Shown piece by piece: positions 46,380 through 57,293 of a stretch of 64,000 nucleotides of DNA (positions are counted from its first letter, which is position 1; the number at the start of each line of letters is the position of its first letter). Both the position numbers and the translations under genes were made by a program. Origin of the DNA: Ophthalmolycus amberensis (lineage: Eukaryota; Chordata; Actinopteri; Perciformes; Zoarcidae); NCBI GenBank assembly GCA_024529925.1, contig JAFEUB010000775.1:310001-374000 (forward strand). Direction: 5' to 3'. The notes under the pieces are model-generated. The model worked only from the letters and a program-made list of their open reading frames with translations, was not told the DNA's origin and did not search any database.

Positions 46380-46992
46380 ACCAATCTGCCACCTTGACAC
46401 TTTTAACTCAAACTACTGCCTGTTTTAAGCGATGTCTCTTCCTAATCCATCCTTGGTAAGGGAAAGCATTTCACTCACGTTTGATGCACTTACACTGGAA
46501 TGTCATTTGCTTTTCATGAGATTGCTCACTTCATTAAAAATGTGTAAGGCCAGCCTGAAATTAGGCATTAATCCATTATTCACTGCTTTGTCTATATTAA
46601 TTCAAATGCTGAATACATCATCTTTACTCGCTTGCTCACGATAATCAATTTGACAGGTACAGGCGCAGAGTTAAAAAGCTTAAAAATGTGGAAATAGTGA
46701 TGAAAGGTTCAGACTGTGTTTCAGGAATGAGGCAGATGCATCTGTTTCTGATGTGTATTAAGTTCTCAAAGGGATTCCCTCAGGAATCTATAAATGCATA
46801 TGCCCTGCACAGCGCATATGCAGCTGATTCTTTCTCCTTCAAACAACCTACAACTGGAGAATCAATATGAATGCGAGGGGTGATTTTCTATACGCAGAAC
46901 ATGCTCTGCTTGTAGGAAGGCGTAGTGCTACCTAAGGAGGGTAGGATAGTATTTCCAGAGCTCTGCTGGGACCGAGGTCAAGCTGTACTCAC

Positions 46993-47154
46993 ATCTTTCA
47001 GACAGCCCAGGAAGTTGTTGCTGACCGGGGAGCCTGGCAGCTCGGCTGTGTTTAGGCTGCCCCCTATGTAGAAGAGATCGTCAGAGCCCAGCATGGTGTA
47101 GTCCTCCTGGGTGTAGCCGGTGGTGGTGAGGATCCCATCCACCAAGATCGTTAC
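46993..47154 (-). CDS. nrxn2: Neurexin-2 alpha exon: LNS2, after splice site SS2
   Basis: The 162-nt exon, phase 0 to phase 0 (acceptor CTCCTCTAG, donor AAAGAT followed by GTGAGT), encodes VTILVDGILTTTGYTQEDYT, MLGSDDLFYIGGSLNTAELP and GSPVSNNFLGCLKD, the second half of LNS2. LNS2 of alpha-neurexin binds alpha-dystroglycan and neurexophilins in mammals. The family sequence here is almost invariant (VTISVDGI, SDDFFY, GGSPNTADLP, NNFMGCLK). This copy has leucine at four of those sites (S, F, P and M replaced), which suggests relaxed constraint or a divergent paralogue. Confidence 0.95.
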
Positions 47155-49674
47155 CTAGAGGAGTGTGTGATGGAAAAAAAAGAGAGATTTTAAGTCAGTA
47201 AGAAAAAGATCTGTCCTAATTATTTCATGCCTCATTTCTTGATTTAGTTGAGCTTGCGTTAACGTTGGATCTTGAAGGCAATTACAAGAACAGCTTTGAA
47301 GGGTTCACTAATCTCATCTGATCCCCGTTTCTGATATATTAGCAGGATTGCGATGCAGTCAATATACCATAAATATTCCATCAACTGGTATTTTGCCTCA
47401 ACAGCTATATGAATGCTGCAATGTACTCAATTCATTTGAGATTAAAGGTATCAAGATGGCAAGCTACATCGCTTGTGTGTTGGCAGCAACAAAACAAGAT
47501 TATTCCCATATCAGTCTCATCAGTGCACGGAGACAAAGGAATGAATGACTGAACAGGGCTATAGGAGAAGAAATGATATGCCTGTTGCCATGACAATAAG
47601 CCTACAGTTAACATGTATTCCTGCACAAAGGCAGCATCTCCCACTTTGGGGTAATAAGTGAAAACACTAACGATTCCTTAGTGACTGAAAGAAAATCAAT
47701 TTTGAGAAAAAGCTAATTAATATACTGTATACATCCTGTGATAAACGGAGTTTAACTGAACAAGAGCTCCGAGGAGGCAGGGGAGATGTCAACTAATTGT
47801 TCTAATGTTTCAGACGAATCAAAATGATTTTATAAATGCAAGGCTTGAGTGGAAAGATGTCATACATACAATCATTTGAAATTCAGGCCAGTAAGTTAGT
47901 AAAATATCAGAGACCAATTCATATGTAAGCGAGAGGACACTGCTCTCTCTGTTATCAAATACACAGCCCATGCACCACCATTACATAATTCAGTCTTCTA
48001 TTGTGATAATATTGATTCGTTTTCATTTTCATTTAAGCAATTACAATATAATGTGTTTAGGGAACAATTGGCATTCTAGACAGTATAAAAACTACACTAC
48101 CACCACCAGATCCAACAGACCTTGACTTTAGTAGATAATGCTTTGTAGTGGTGTGGCCTGATTCTCAGGTCTCAGTAAGCATACAAAAAACACTTGATTA
48201 AAAATGTGGGGTCAGCTCAAGCCATTATATCTCGGGAACTTAACTTTGTGATATCTGTGGTGTCTATTCTGTAAAATCTGGTATGTTGAAAGCAAGACGA
48301 TAAGAGACAAAAGAACGACCTGACAGGGTATGTTCAGGTGCCAGGTCTCTGAAACGAGGTCCTGCCCCTCCATTCACTGGTACTGGCAGGTATTGATTCC
48401 TGTCTATCTAGTGGTGGTGCCCTCAGTATCTTTAGCTTGAACAGTGGACAATGGCAGGGCTTAACCGTGGGTTGATGATACTGCACATCAGGAAAATTCA
48501 GAAAATCAAAGTGCTTTCATGCCTGAATGCGGAAACTGATGCTGCTTTCTTTTACATCCCGCAACGTCTAGAAATGCACGACCAGTTTCTAATAATGAGT
48601 ATCTCACCACATCATGACACCCAAGGTACTTTACTGGCATTTGCAGATTCAGAGGCGATGGTACAGTAATTATTGGATTCGGCAAAACCATCATTAATTA
48701 GAAGCACACAGCGGGATAATATTCAGGTTCCAGTCCTGGCTGGTACACTTTGAGAATGACCTCGAACATAATTTCTGCTGGATTTCTACACTGCCGGTGT
48801 TACACAAGGCTCATTAAAGGGAAACATATATTTCTGATTGTTAGTGGAGCTCGAGAGTGACAGTGACAATTGAGTGCAGTATTTAGGATATGTGTGCATG
48901 TTAGTGTTGTGCGTGAGTGCGTACAGTTCAGGCCCATAAATAGCTAGATGCATGTTTAATAAGGGTCAGAGCAACAATACGTTTGCTCACAACAGGAAAA
49001 GAGAAGACGAATGGAGGGGGAGCCGGTAACAGGAGGAATTCTAGCCGAACAAAAGCACCACCGGATCTAATAAAATGTTTCCACCAGCACTCTCTTGAGA
49101 GTTACAGTTCCCCCTATCTACATGTCAGTGGGGTAACTTATCTGAAGGGAAAGCAATTTACACAGGGATCAAATGCATGGCTGAAAGCGTAAGTGACGTT
49201 GTAAGCATTGGATTGCTGCTCTTTTGGAAGCCGGGGTAAGGAAATAGATGTGGAGGAGGATGCAACATTATATGCAGCTTAACGTGTCAGGTTCAGAATA
49301 TATTGGTGATGATGAGAGAGCTAGATGCAAAATGAGTCCTACTTTAGCAAAATAAATAATCTAACATTTAAAATGCAGTGCGCATTGCAAAGCTCATTGT
49401 AAACAAAACATATTTAGTTTAGCTACGGTTCAGGTACATTTACTAAGTGGTCAGTTTACTTAGCAATACAATGCTAGGACCCCTTTTGCTTTCAGAAGCC
49501 TCATTTCCTTAATGTTTCAATATCGTGCTCTTGTCCTGTAGTTCTTTTTGATTGCACTCCAAACTATTACTTTGCACCTCGGCTAAAAAGAAATTGGCTT
49601 GAGTTGAGTTGAGTTATCAAACACAGTCTCCAGTATCTAGCACTGATATTAGGTACCTAAAAGAGCAAACCTTG

Positions 49675-49700
49675 GTGTGTGTGCACACACACACACACAC
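49675..49700. repeat. Alternating (GT)n(CA)n tract
   Basis: GGTGTGTGTG followed by a CA run of about nine units, so the two halves are self-complementary. The tract is purine-pyrimidine alternating, with hairpin or Z-DNA potential. Confidence 0.9.
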
Positions 49701-50126
49701 CTGCAGAAATGGGTAATTGTAGAGTGACTACAGTCAAAAAAGAGTGCCAGCAGGGTAACATCTAATTTAACACAGACACATCCTGGCAGGCTTTCAATTA
49801 ATTCGGAAGCTAAGCACTGTGCTTTGTCCAGTGGAAAACGTTAATGAGTATGAAACCTTAGGGCCGAGTTGTACTCTGCTGGAGTACAGCACAGTAGGTA
49901 CAGCAGTACAATATTGGACACATGTAATGACTGTCTTCATTATATAAAGCTCCACTCTTTCCTGCATGACCTCTCTGATACTGCTGCGAGATTGCATTTG
50001 CATTTGTTTTTGGCTTTTTGTTTAAGTGGAGTGACAATCTGAAAATCTGTGGGACAATTGTTATTCCGTTAGTAGAGGTTGAAAAAAAGACCAAGCTGCA
50101 GAGACTTCATCGCTGCTGCAGGATAC

Positions 50127-50150
50127 CTGAATGCCATGGATGTGTTGAGT
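50127..50150 (-). CDS. nrxn2: Possible SS2 microexon (24 nt)
   Basis: A 24-nt segment between an AAAG acceptor, preceded by TCTTTTTACCTTATTG, and a CAG-GTATCC donor. In phase 0 it encodes TQHIHGIQ. The position (directly downstream of the LNS2 first exon), length and phase match the 24-nt SS2 unit of vertebrate neurexins. The residues only loosely resemble the usual HSGIGHAM, and the donor is weak at +5. It may be a chance match. Confidence 0.25.
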
Positions 50151-50533
50151 CTTTCTTTCAATAAGGTAAAAAGATCTTTACATCAGTCTTGGGTTACAAA
50201 CAGGACTTCGACTCCGCCGAAGCAATCTCTTTCATGAGAAAGAGGGCAATGACCCAATATGAGCTTGTAATATCTACAGTGTCAGAACGTGGAAAATGGG
50301 AGATAGGGAGTCCAGCAGAGCAGAGATATTAAACATTCAACAGAAGCCAACACCGTTTTTGTTTGTGTTTACAATGATAGTGGACTATAAATCTTATTCA
50401 TTTAAGACTGGTTTCACCATGACCTTATAAGAATCTGATCCAAATGTCAACGATAAGTATGTATTGTGTGTTAGTGTACCTGAAAGATACAAGAAAGGTG
50501 CACGCAAGTCACAGGCGCTGGGTGTATACCCAC

Positions 50534-50835
50534 CTGGCGGAGGTTGCGTGTCACTTGAACATCGTGCCAGACATTGTCGTTGAACTTCCCTTTGGCGGGT
50601 TCCACCAGGGCCTCGAAGGCACCAGAGCCCAGGTTGATGACCAGCCACAGCGCTCCGTTCCTCAGGGACAGGTTGACATAGTCAGCTGACCTCCCTGTGT
50701 GAAGCAGCAGGCCGTTCCTCTGCAGGGTACGGAAGGACAGCGTGATCTCATCCAAACTGCTCTGAATGGGAGTCTGGGACAGGTTGTAGCTGAAGAACTC
50801 ATTGCCTTTGAAGGTGGCTACTGACTCCTCCTGCC
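50534..50835 (-). CDS. nrxn2: Neurexin-2 alpha exon: LNS2, before splice site SS2
   Basis: The 302-nt exon, phase 1 to phase 0 (acceptor CTCCCCTCTTAG, donor CGCCAG followed by GTGGGT), encodes GQEESVATFKGNEFFSYNLS, SSLDEITLSFRTLQRNGLLL, HTGRSADYVNLSLRNGALWL, VINLGSGAFEALVEPAKGKF and NDNVWHDVQVTRNLRQ. This is the first half of LNS2. The end at RNLRQ is exactly the SS2 insertion point; the next constitutive exon continues VTI. The exon is intact. LNS2 is the neurexophilin and dystroglycan-binding domain in mammals. Confidence 0.96.
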
Positions 50836-51139
50836 CTAAGAGGGGAGAAGAAACATCTTCGATAATTGTCTCAGTCACCAGACTTACGTTTGACTTACCT
50901 ACTTCAGTATATTCACTAACTCAGTGACATGTTGCGATAGGTAAGGCTTTGGTGAGCGAAACAAAATGAGTAGAAAATACACAGTGCAGTATTATTCAAC
51001 AAATTTCACTAACATCAAAGACTAACTTGAACCAACACTGTACTGTACACATTTGTGGAGCTATTCATATGTGCTACAAAATCACTATACATTCTGATGG
51101 ACGTATGTACTCTCAATGGGAGATCACAATTATGCTTGT

Positions 51140-51430
51140 TGCTTGCACATTAAAGAATAATCCAGTGAAACTTTTTTATTGTTATCAAATCCAATGAAAT
51201 GACCAAAACCGACAATAAGCTGATCCTACTGTTCAGCCAAAGCCTGATGTAGCGAATTCCTCTATGCTGCAGACCTCGATAAAAACACAAGTGAGCCGCA
51301 GTGTACACTGGCTGACATGTTCCAAATGAACACAGGCACTGTAGTTTACTGTAGTGCTGTAAATACTCACTAGCAAACAAGATCTGCAGCTGAGATTAAC
51401 CTCAAACAAATGCAAAATGTGCTCCTATTT
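51140..51430. repeat. Possible dispersed repeat
   Basis: Wording such as GAACACAGGCACTGTAGTTT, ACTGTAGTGCTGTAAATACT and CAAACAAGATCTGCAGCTGA resembles a dispersed fish element I have a weak memory of. The ends are not defined. Confidence 0.3.
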
Positions 51431-52929
51431 CGGTAAAGTTTGCTAAAAACGACATAAGCCCGGTTAAAAAATATACATTCGTTTTTTAAAGATTTAAATC
51501 TTCCGTAGACAATACAGGATAGGGAAGATATAAAGTGTTGTTTGTTTTGGATGTTATATTGTTATATAGTAAAATGGCTTATTCCTTTATTCAACAGTGG
51601 TGTTTAATTAAAAAAATAAAACTAATATAACTGTGTCAGGCTTGGCTAAACCTCTAATTCAGAGCCGCAGTTTAAAGAATTTCTAGTGAGGATGTTAAAT
51701 GTACATAAAAATCTGATGGCTCAAACTATTTCCCTGACAGTTCCAATAAAAGCAGTTTTCAGGTTTACCAAGAGCAGAGGAGAGATTTTTGTCTTATTAT
51801 CATTTCTTGGAATTCAATACATTAGCAACAAGCTGCACAAATGACAATCAACGTGCCTCTGGTGTCAAACATCTTTACACATAAGACACACAATCATTCT
51901 CGACAATACAGCTGATTCAACAGTGACGCTTTAATCATTGCACCTTACGCAAGATGAAGCTTTTTGATTTGTTTGAGTTTCTGACAGTTATTGCCAACAT
52001 AAGCTGAATGACAAACAAAATGACAAGATTTTGAATAAATTGTTGCAGATCGATAGATAGACAGATACACAACCTTTCTCACGTGAAAACATGTGTACAA
52101 TAAAAATTATAATATGAATTTGGGAAATGAAAACTAGTCCGGAGCAAGTTTTAAATCTTGAGACTGTGAAGTCATGCAACAACATGAGCGCAGCAAACTG
52201 AACTCGACACCAGAGTGGCAAGAGGTCATGCAGCTTGGCGTCAAATGTTGTTTTGTGATTTTGCAAACTCGTCCTGTGGGGTTTGTCTCGGCCGTATTGT
52301 GTACAGAATGACAAAACAAACTGTATCAATTCTGCTTCGTAAGTCACTGAGGTCCTTGCACACAGACTTTATGTATTTTGACAATAATATCATAATAATA
52401 TTGAAATTCACAGTAAACTTTTCCAGGGTTGTACTTTTTGACATTGAACCACAGGAGTACATAATGTTACCGATTGTATAACGCATTTCTTGAACTCATA
52501 AATGGGCTGTTTCAAGCCAGTACAGACATGCCTTCTTTTGCTCGCTTATGCGACACACAGCCTCAAAGCTACGGAACAAGTCGTTTCAAGCTAGAGAGAT
52601 AATCTGTCCCCTAAGCCTATGTTTGTTTGTACAGTAAATTTGGGCTTCTGAACTCCGGGGCCAATTTAAGCCAACAGGATCAGTGGTCCCATTAGTCTCC
52701 TATTGTTTGAGCAGTGTACTTACTCAACTACTGAGCAGACAGCAACTTGCTAAGCTATTGTTGTTGAGCTTAAATGTGAAGTTCGGCATTTGACTGATGT
52801 TGTAGGTAAAATGTAAACCACTGAGCGGAGGTGCAGAGTCCAAGTGAACAGTGAAGGCAAATTATAGTGGTTGAGAAAAATGATTATGGGACAACAGAAG
52901 TATTTTTGGCCTAATTTAGCAAAGTGCTT

Positions 52930-53320
52930 ACTGTACATCCATCCATCCGTCATCTTTCACCACTCATGCTGTTCAAAGTCGAGGGGGGAAGAGGGGGGGG
53001 GGGGGGGGGGCTGCTGCAGCCGATCCTAGCTGACATTGGGCGAAGGCAGGGTACACCCTGGACTAGACTATGGACCCAGGGCTGACATATCGAGACAGAC
53101 AACCATTCAGGCTCGCATCCACACTTACGGGCAAATAAGAGTAATCTATTTGCCTGAGCTGCATGTCTTTGGACCGTGGGAGGAAGCCGGAGAACCCAGA
53201 GAGAACCCACCCTGACGCAGAGAGGACATGCAAACTCCACACATAAGGCCCGTCGAGCCCGGGAATCGAACCCCAGGCCCTTCTTGCTGTGAGGCGAAAG
53301 CGCAGCTAATAACACCTCAT
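52930..53320 (-). mobile_element. Dispersed fish retroelement tail (ATCC-tailed), interrupted by poly-G
   Basis: Contains CATCCATCCATCCGTCATCT at the left, then GCAGCCGATCCTAGCTGACA, TTGGGCGAAGGCAGGGTACA, GACAGACAACCATTCAGGCT, CATGTCTTTGGACCGTGGGA, GGAAGCCGGAGAACCCAGAG and GACATGCAAACTCCACAC, ending with a tRNA-like TCGAACCCCAGGCCCTTCTT. I recognise this as a very common fish repeat. The ATCC tail at the low-coordinate end suggests minus orientation. A run of 18 G (52,993-53,010) sits inside the copy. The 121-residue minus frame across it is not a gene. Confidence 0.7.
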
Positions 53321-56300
53321 GCTGCAGCTACAATTTCATCTAAAAACCATGAAAGCTTTTCTCATACGGTCCATATAAGAAGATTTTCATCATATCCTAT
53401 GCAATCATTGATATTTTCATTCCAAGGTTTCTACAATGATGATGTCAATGTGGAAGTGTGTGGGTGGGTAGAAAGGCAGCGAGCCATATCTCTGCTTTCC
53501 TGAGAGGTGTCTGCAGCAACAATGTTTACCAGCTTGTGAAAAAGGTAATACTGGCTGTGTTTGCTCTGACACCAGACTTTGGCTCTAACTCAGAGGAAAT
53601 GCCATCAGAGACACTGGCTGCAGTCGCTCCACCAGCGAAGAGAAGCTGCTGGAGCAGTTTAGCTCTTTTTGCATGTCGCAGCTGACTGGGGGCAGAGCCA
53701 TCAACCTTCTACCTTGGCTGCTGTGAGAGAATTGCGCTGAACTAACTCTCCATGCAAATACACGCCCATATCGGCAAGAAAAACAAGCCTCAGCGGAATA
53801 TAATGGCAGTGTCAACAATCTCTGCATGTCTCTCCCGCTTCTCTTCTCAATCTCACACCTTGCTGCTTTGTGCTGCCCCTGCCTCTCTCGTTCTTACTAT
53901 ACATAAGCCCATCTCCTATCTACTTGCACCCCATTCCTCTAAATTGAGGATACTAATTTGAGGTGGGGTGAGTCCTTGGGGCGCTGCTCGTTGCATTCCA
54001 ATGAAGTGTGCAGCTATAAAATATGGAGGGAGCTGCAGCAGCATCCTGGGTGCCATGTGAACATTGGACAAGTTCACTTTAAAATAGATAATAGCAGCTG
54101 GTGTTGCCCCCATGCCCATGTCCAAACAGGATTATCTGTAAAGGTACTGCCCAGAGCTATACATTAGCTGCTAACTGTCGCAGCCTGATGCACATCAAAC
54201 ACTGTAGAGGAAGAGTGTCTTGCCATCAGGAGGGAAGGAATTATCTGCTACTACTTCCTATTAGCCCACCTGTTCCAGTCTCTGCTGCAATTACACCACG
54301 CTGCAGAGTCTGAACCACATGAAAATGCCAACATGTGTATTGCTCATTAATATCAAGCTTTACGTCCTGATTCATTTCAAAGTGGTCCAAAAGCCCAGGG
54401 CGCAGATGGCAGTTGCTGACCTGCTCAGGGGAGGAGGAGTCAGTTGTCGGCTGGTGGCGCCCAAACGTAAGTCAGTTAGTGTGGGCATGTGGATAGCGCG
54501 GCAGCAGTTTACCATTCGTCTGGAGGCCGGGACGTGCATGAGCACCCAAGGTGGCCAGTAAGCTAGACCTGTGCCTGAATAATCTCGTTATTTACAGTGC
54601 ATCTGTGTGTACACACTAGCAAAGCATTATGGGGGCTGAAGCCCATGCAAAAAGCAGCCACTCCTGCATTTCCCTGAAGTCTGTCGAAATCCTTTAATTA
54701 ATTTCAAATCTGTGGCGTATATTTGATTTGAAATTATTTGTGACCAAATTAATTCAGATCAAATCAAACAATTCCCTCGAGTGTGCCCTCAGGCTAAATC
54801 TGGGACATTGCCAATAGTTAAGAACAAATGTTTGTCGTAACATTAAATGGCTGAATAAAACTTTGATGCCTCGTGTATATCGCATGAAGCCAGATGCACT
54901 TCACGGTTTCTAATTGTTGCTGTGCTACGCCCGAGTTTTGCTTGGAGGCACATTTCTATGAATCTTCATTCAATAATCAATTACCAACTGCCTCTTATTG
55001 ATGCATGAAATGGAGCAATTACGTTTACGGCCTAATTTCCTGACAGATCACATTGTGGTCGGCCTTTGCTGTATGACTTACTAAATATTTGATATAGCAG
55101 CGTTATTCTAAAACAGCAGAACATGTTAATCATTGCTGAAGCAGTAGCAGCATACAGTATATCCAATTGCATTGCTCTGCCAGCATACACATCAATTAAA
55201 GTAGAAGCTTAAATTAAAATGATCTTTTGGCCTTGTAAAGACTGATTACTACTTCTGTACATGAACAAGTTTGTCCTAAAGCGAGTGACCAAAGAATCCA
55301 AACCTTAATCTATAATGTCACAGTCCAATATAGCCTCAGGCTGCACCATTTATAGAGGGTGAAAAACTGGTGTAATCATGCTGTGAAGTATTCGCTTAAG
55401 CCTTTTCATCTACCGGTACTATAAATGACCTCCATATTAGTGTTATCAGTTCTACACCAGAACATGTGTATGAGAACACCCAGGCTACTGCCACACACTC
55501 TTCTTATCTTCCCCAATTTGTGTCCCATGAGAGTGGAAACAATGTAATCCAAAGACGACGTACAAAACTATTTCAGCTAACATCTGCAGGGCATTCATAA
55601 TGACCTCTTATAATAATTACACGTACTTTTCAGTACTGAGTGCATGGGTTGAAAATAAAAACAGAATCTCCTAATGAATGAACACAAAAAGGAGCTGTGA
55701 CTGATAACCAAATACGCTCAGTCATTTCTAGAAAGAAAACTTGATTACCGGTAGTGTTAATTTTGTCAAAATTCAACCGAGAAGATATTTTATCTCTAGA
55801 TAGTAGTCTAAGTAGCATTTAGCTGAAGAGGAAAATTAGAACTTCATGAGAGATTAGCAGTATCAGTTGATTATACAAGCAGAGTGGGTCTTCAAAGTCT
55901 GTGTTTGGAGACAACACTGATTGCCATGGAGACAGGATGGAGACTTTTGTTTGAATCCCACAATACGTGGCAGAAAACACAAAGCATAAATACGGCAGAC
56001 TTCAGTCAGTGCCACCCATACTATTCAGCCAAAATGCCCCTTTTATCTTATGTCAAAGTAGTTTACCTTTATTGCATTGAATTCATGTTTTTCTTCCAAG
56101 GTTTTACTTACAGACAGTACCTGAGCTCGACCATCGATGTTATCCAGTACTTCAGTTAAAACAGTTTAGAGAGCAACATGATATATCTTTGTTTATGAAC
56201 AAACAGGACATCACAGTGGTGTCTCTTCTTGACTCTTAATTGTTTGCCTCCTACTGTATTATCTCTTCCATCAGTAGATTGACATCTGTGCTTATATGAA

Positions 56301-57011
56301 TATGCAACACGTAAACACTACTGCAGTGAAAAAAACATTATTTGCGACCCACTGATCAATTTCTTTATTTAACAACCTAATGATCGCACATTTGAGAAAT
56401 CAGTACTCTCATGTAACTTTTTCAAAAATCTAAATTCTGTATACAGCAGCCTCCAGAATGCAGAAAATGCTGAAGAATTTCCTTTGAGAAATACAGTATG
56501 TTTGTGTATACTTCTGATTATTTCAACAATAAGCAACGCAGTCGGCAGAAAAATATGTTGGCATTGTATGCAAACCATGGGATACGTTGATTGTTGTGCG
56601 TTGATACTCTGAATACTCTCAACGTAACGAGCGTAACAACGTAATTATCATAAATAAATAAGCGCAAAAACATTGGCAGACTTTCTTAGATAATGTTACG
56701 TAACAAACGCAACGTTATGTCACTCACTTATGTTGTTATTATGTATTTTTAAAAAGGCACGCTCAATATACTACATCACTTTCTTTTACCGAATGCAAAA
56801 AAAAAATATATATATAATACACTTCAACATTCAATGTATCTGTGTCATATGCCAACAAATCTTATCCTGGCAATTGGGCTGCAATTACCTGCTTTCTGTG
56901 CGGACCTGAGGCATGAAATGTCTTTATTCTTTCACTTTTGACACCTGTTTATTTCCTTTGAAAACACCATGAAACCAAACCGAAGAGATGCTATGAGCAT
57001 AGATGCATTAC

Positions 57012-57023
57012 CTTGGCGAAAAA
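57012..57023 (-). CDS. nrxn2: Neurexin-2 SS1 microexon 3 (12 nt)
   Basis: A 12-nt exon, TTTTTCGCCAAG, with acceptor GACCTCTGCAG and donor GTAATG, phase 1 on both sides, encoding VFRQ. Mammalian neurexin-1 also has a 12-nt unit at this position (GKSK, between GLAHLMMGDQ and GKEEY), so size and place match the family even though the residues differ. It belongs to the SS1 linker between EGF-A and LNS2. Confidence 0.75.
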
Positions 57024-57263
57024 CTGCAGAGGTCAAAGGTGATGTTCCAGTAGCTCAGTCAGTGGTCAGGACAAGGGTTTGACGGACAAAGATTGAGTGA
57101 GTAGTGAGTATAACATGACAGGAAGCAAAAACGAAGAGGCAAGTATATGAAAAAAGAGGAGAGGAAATATTAGTGCAGCACAGTTAACTGAAATGATTTC
57201 AGGGGAGGGGAAATGTTGTGATCAGGTGGCTGGGAAGGAAAAGCAAACCAATAGACCCCATAC
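57024..57263 (-). other. nrxn2: Short nrxn2 intron between SS1 microexons
   Basis: A 240-nt intron separating the 30-nt and 12-nt SS1 exons; no other content. Confidence 0.75.
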
Positions 57264-57293
57264 CTTGGCGGTTTAACATCAGGTGCGCCAGAC
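57264..57293 (-). CDS. nrxn2: Neurexin-2 SS1 microexon 2 (30 nt)
   Basis: A 30-nt exon (acceptor TTTCCCTCAAG, donor CCAAG followed by GTATGG), phase 1 on both sides, encoding GLAHLMLNRQ. This matches GLAHLMMGDQ of mammalian neurexin-1 and GPAHLTLNSE of neurexin-2, making it the most diagnostic of the SS1 exons. Being frame-neutral, it can be included or skipped, as in the family. It was found from the protein motif and splice sites. Confidence 0.92.

Larger units (their letters stand above)
42719..46992 (-). other. nrxn2: nrxn2 intron between LNS2 and LNS3 exons
   Basis: A 4.3-kb intron. It holds a dispersed repeat at 45,240-45,700 and an AT microsatellite at 46,358-46,379. A splice-like pair near 43,560-43,590 encloses 26 nt and would break the frame, so it is not counted as an exon. 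A short piece near 43,115-43,160 (ACATTTTAGACATTTAGCTG) resembles a fragment of another common fish repeat. Confidence 0.75.
47155..50533 (-). other. nrxn2: nrxn2 intron at splice site SS2
   Basis: A 3.4-kb intron where the SS2 cassette belongs. One weak candidate microexon is listed at 50,127-50,150. A degenerate repeat fragment lies at about 49,430-49,520 (CTAGGACCCCTTTTGCTTTC). An alternating GT/CA tract is at 49,675-49,700. Otherwise featureless. Confidence 0.7.
50836..57011 (-). other. nrxn2: nrxn2 intron (SS1 to LNS2)
   Basis: A 6.2-kb intron. It holds a well-recognised dispersed repeat at 52,930-53,320 and a possible repeat at 51,140-51,430. The rest, including 53,400-57,000, contains only short frames without domains. 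No additional SS1 exon was found. Confidence 0.75.

Noticed and set aside
42648..46992. A missing exon between LNS2 and LNS3
   Set aside because: I first placed the LNS3 acceptor at 42,648 (ATTAG), which left the VVYKNND segment unaccounted for. The segment was then found just upstream, at 42,718 downwards, in another frame, so the exon is complete and carries a frameshift instead.
52950..53315. Minus-strand ORF of 121 residues
   Set aside because: It lies wholly inside a dispersed fish repeat and its poly-G tract, giving a proline run; not a gene.
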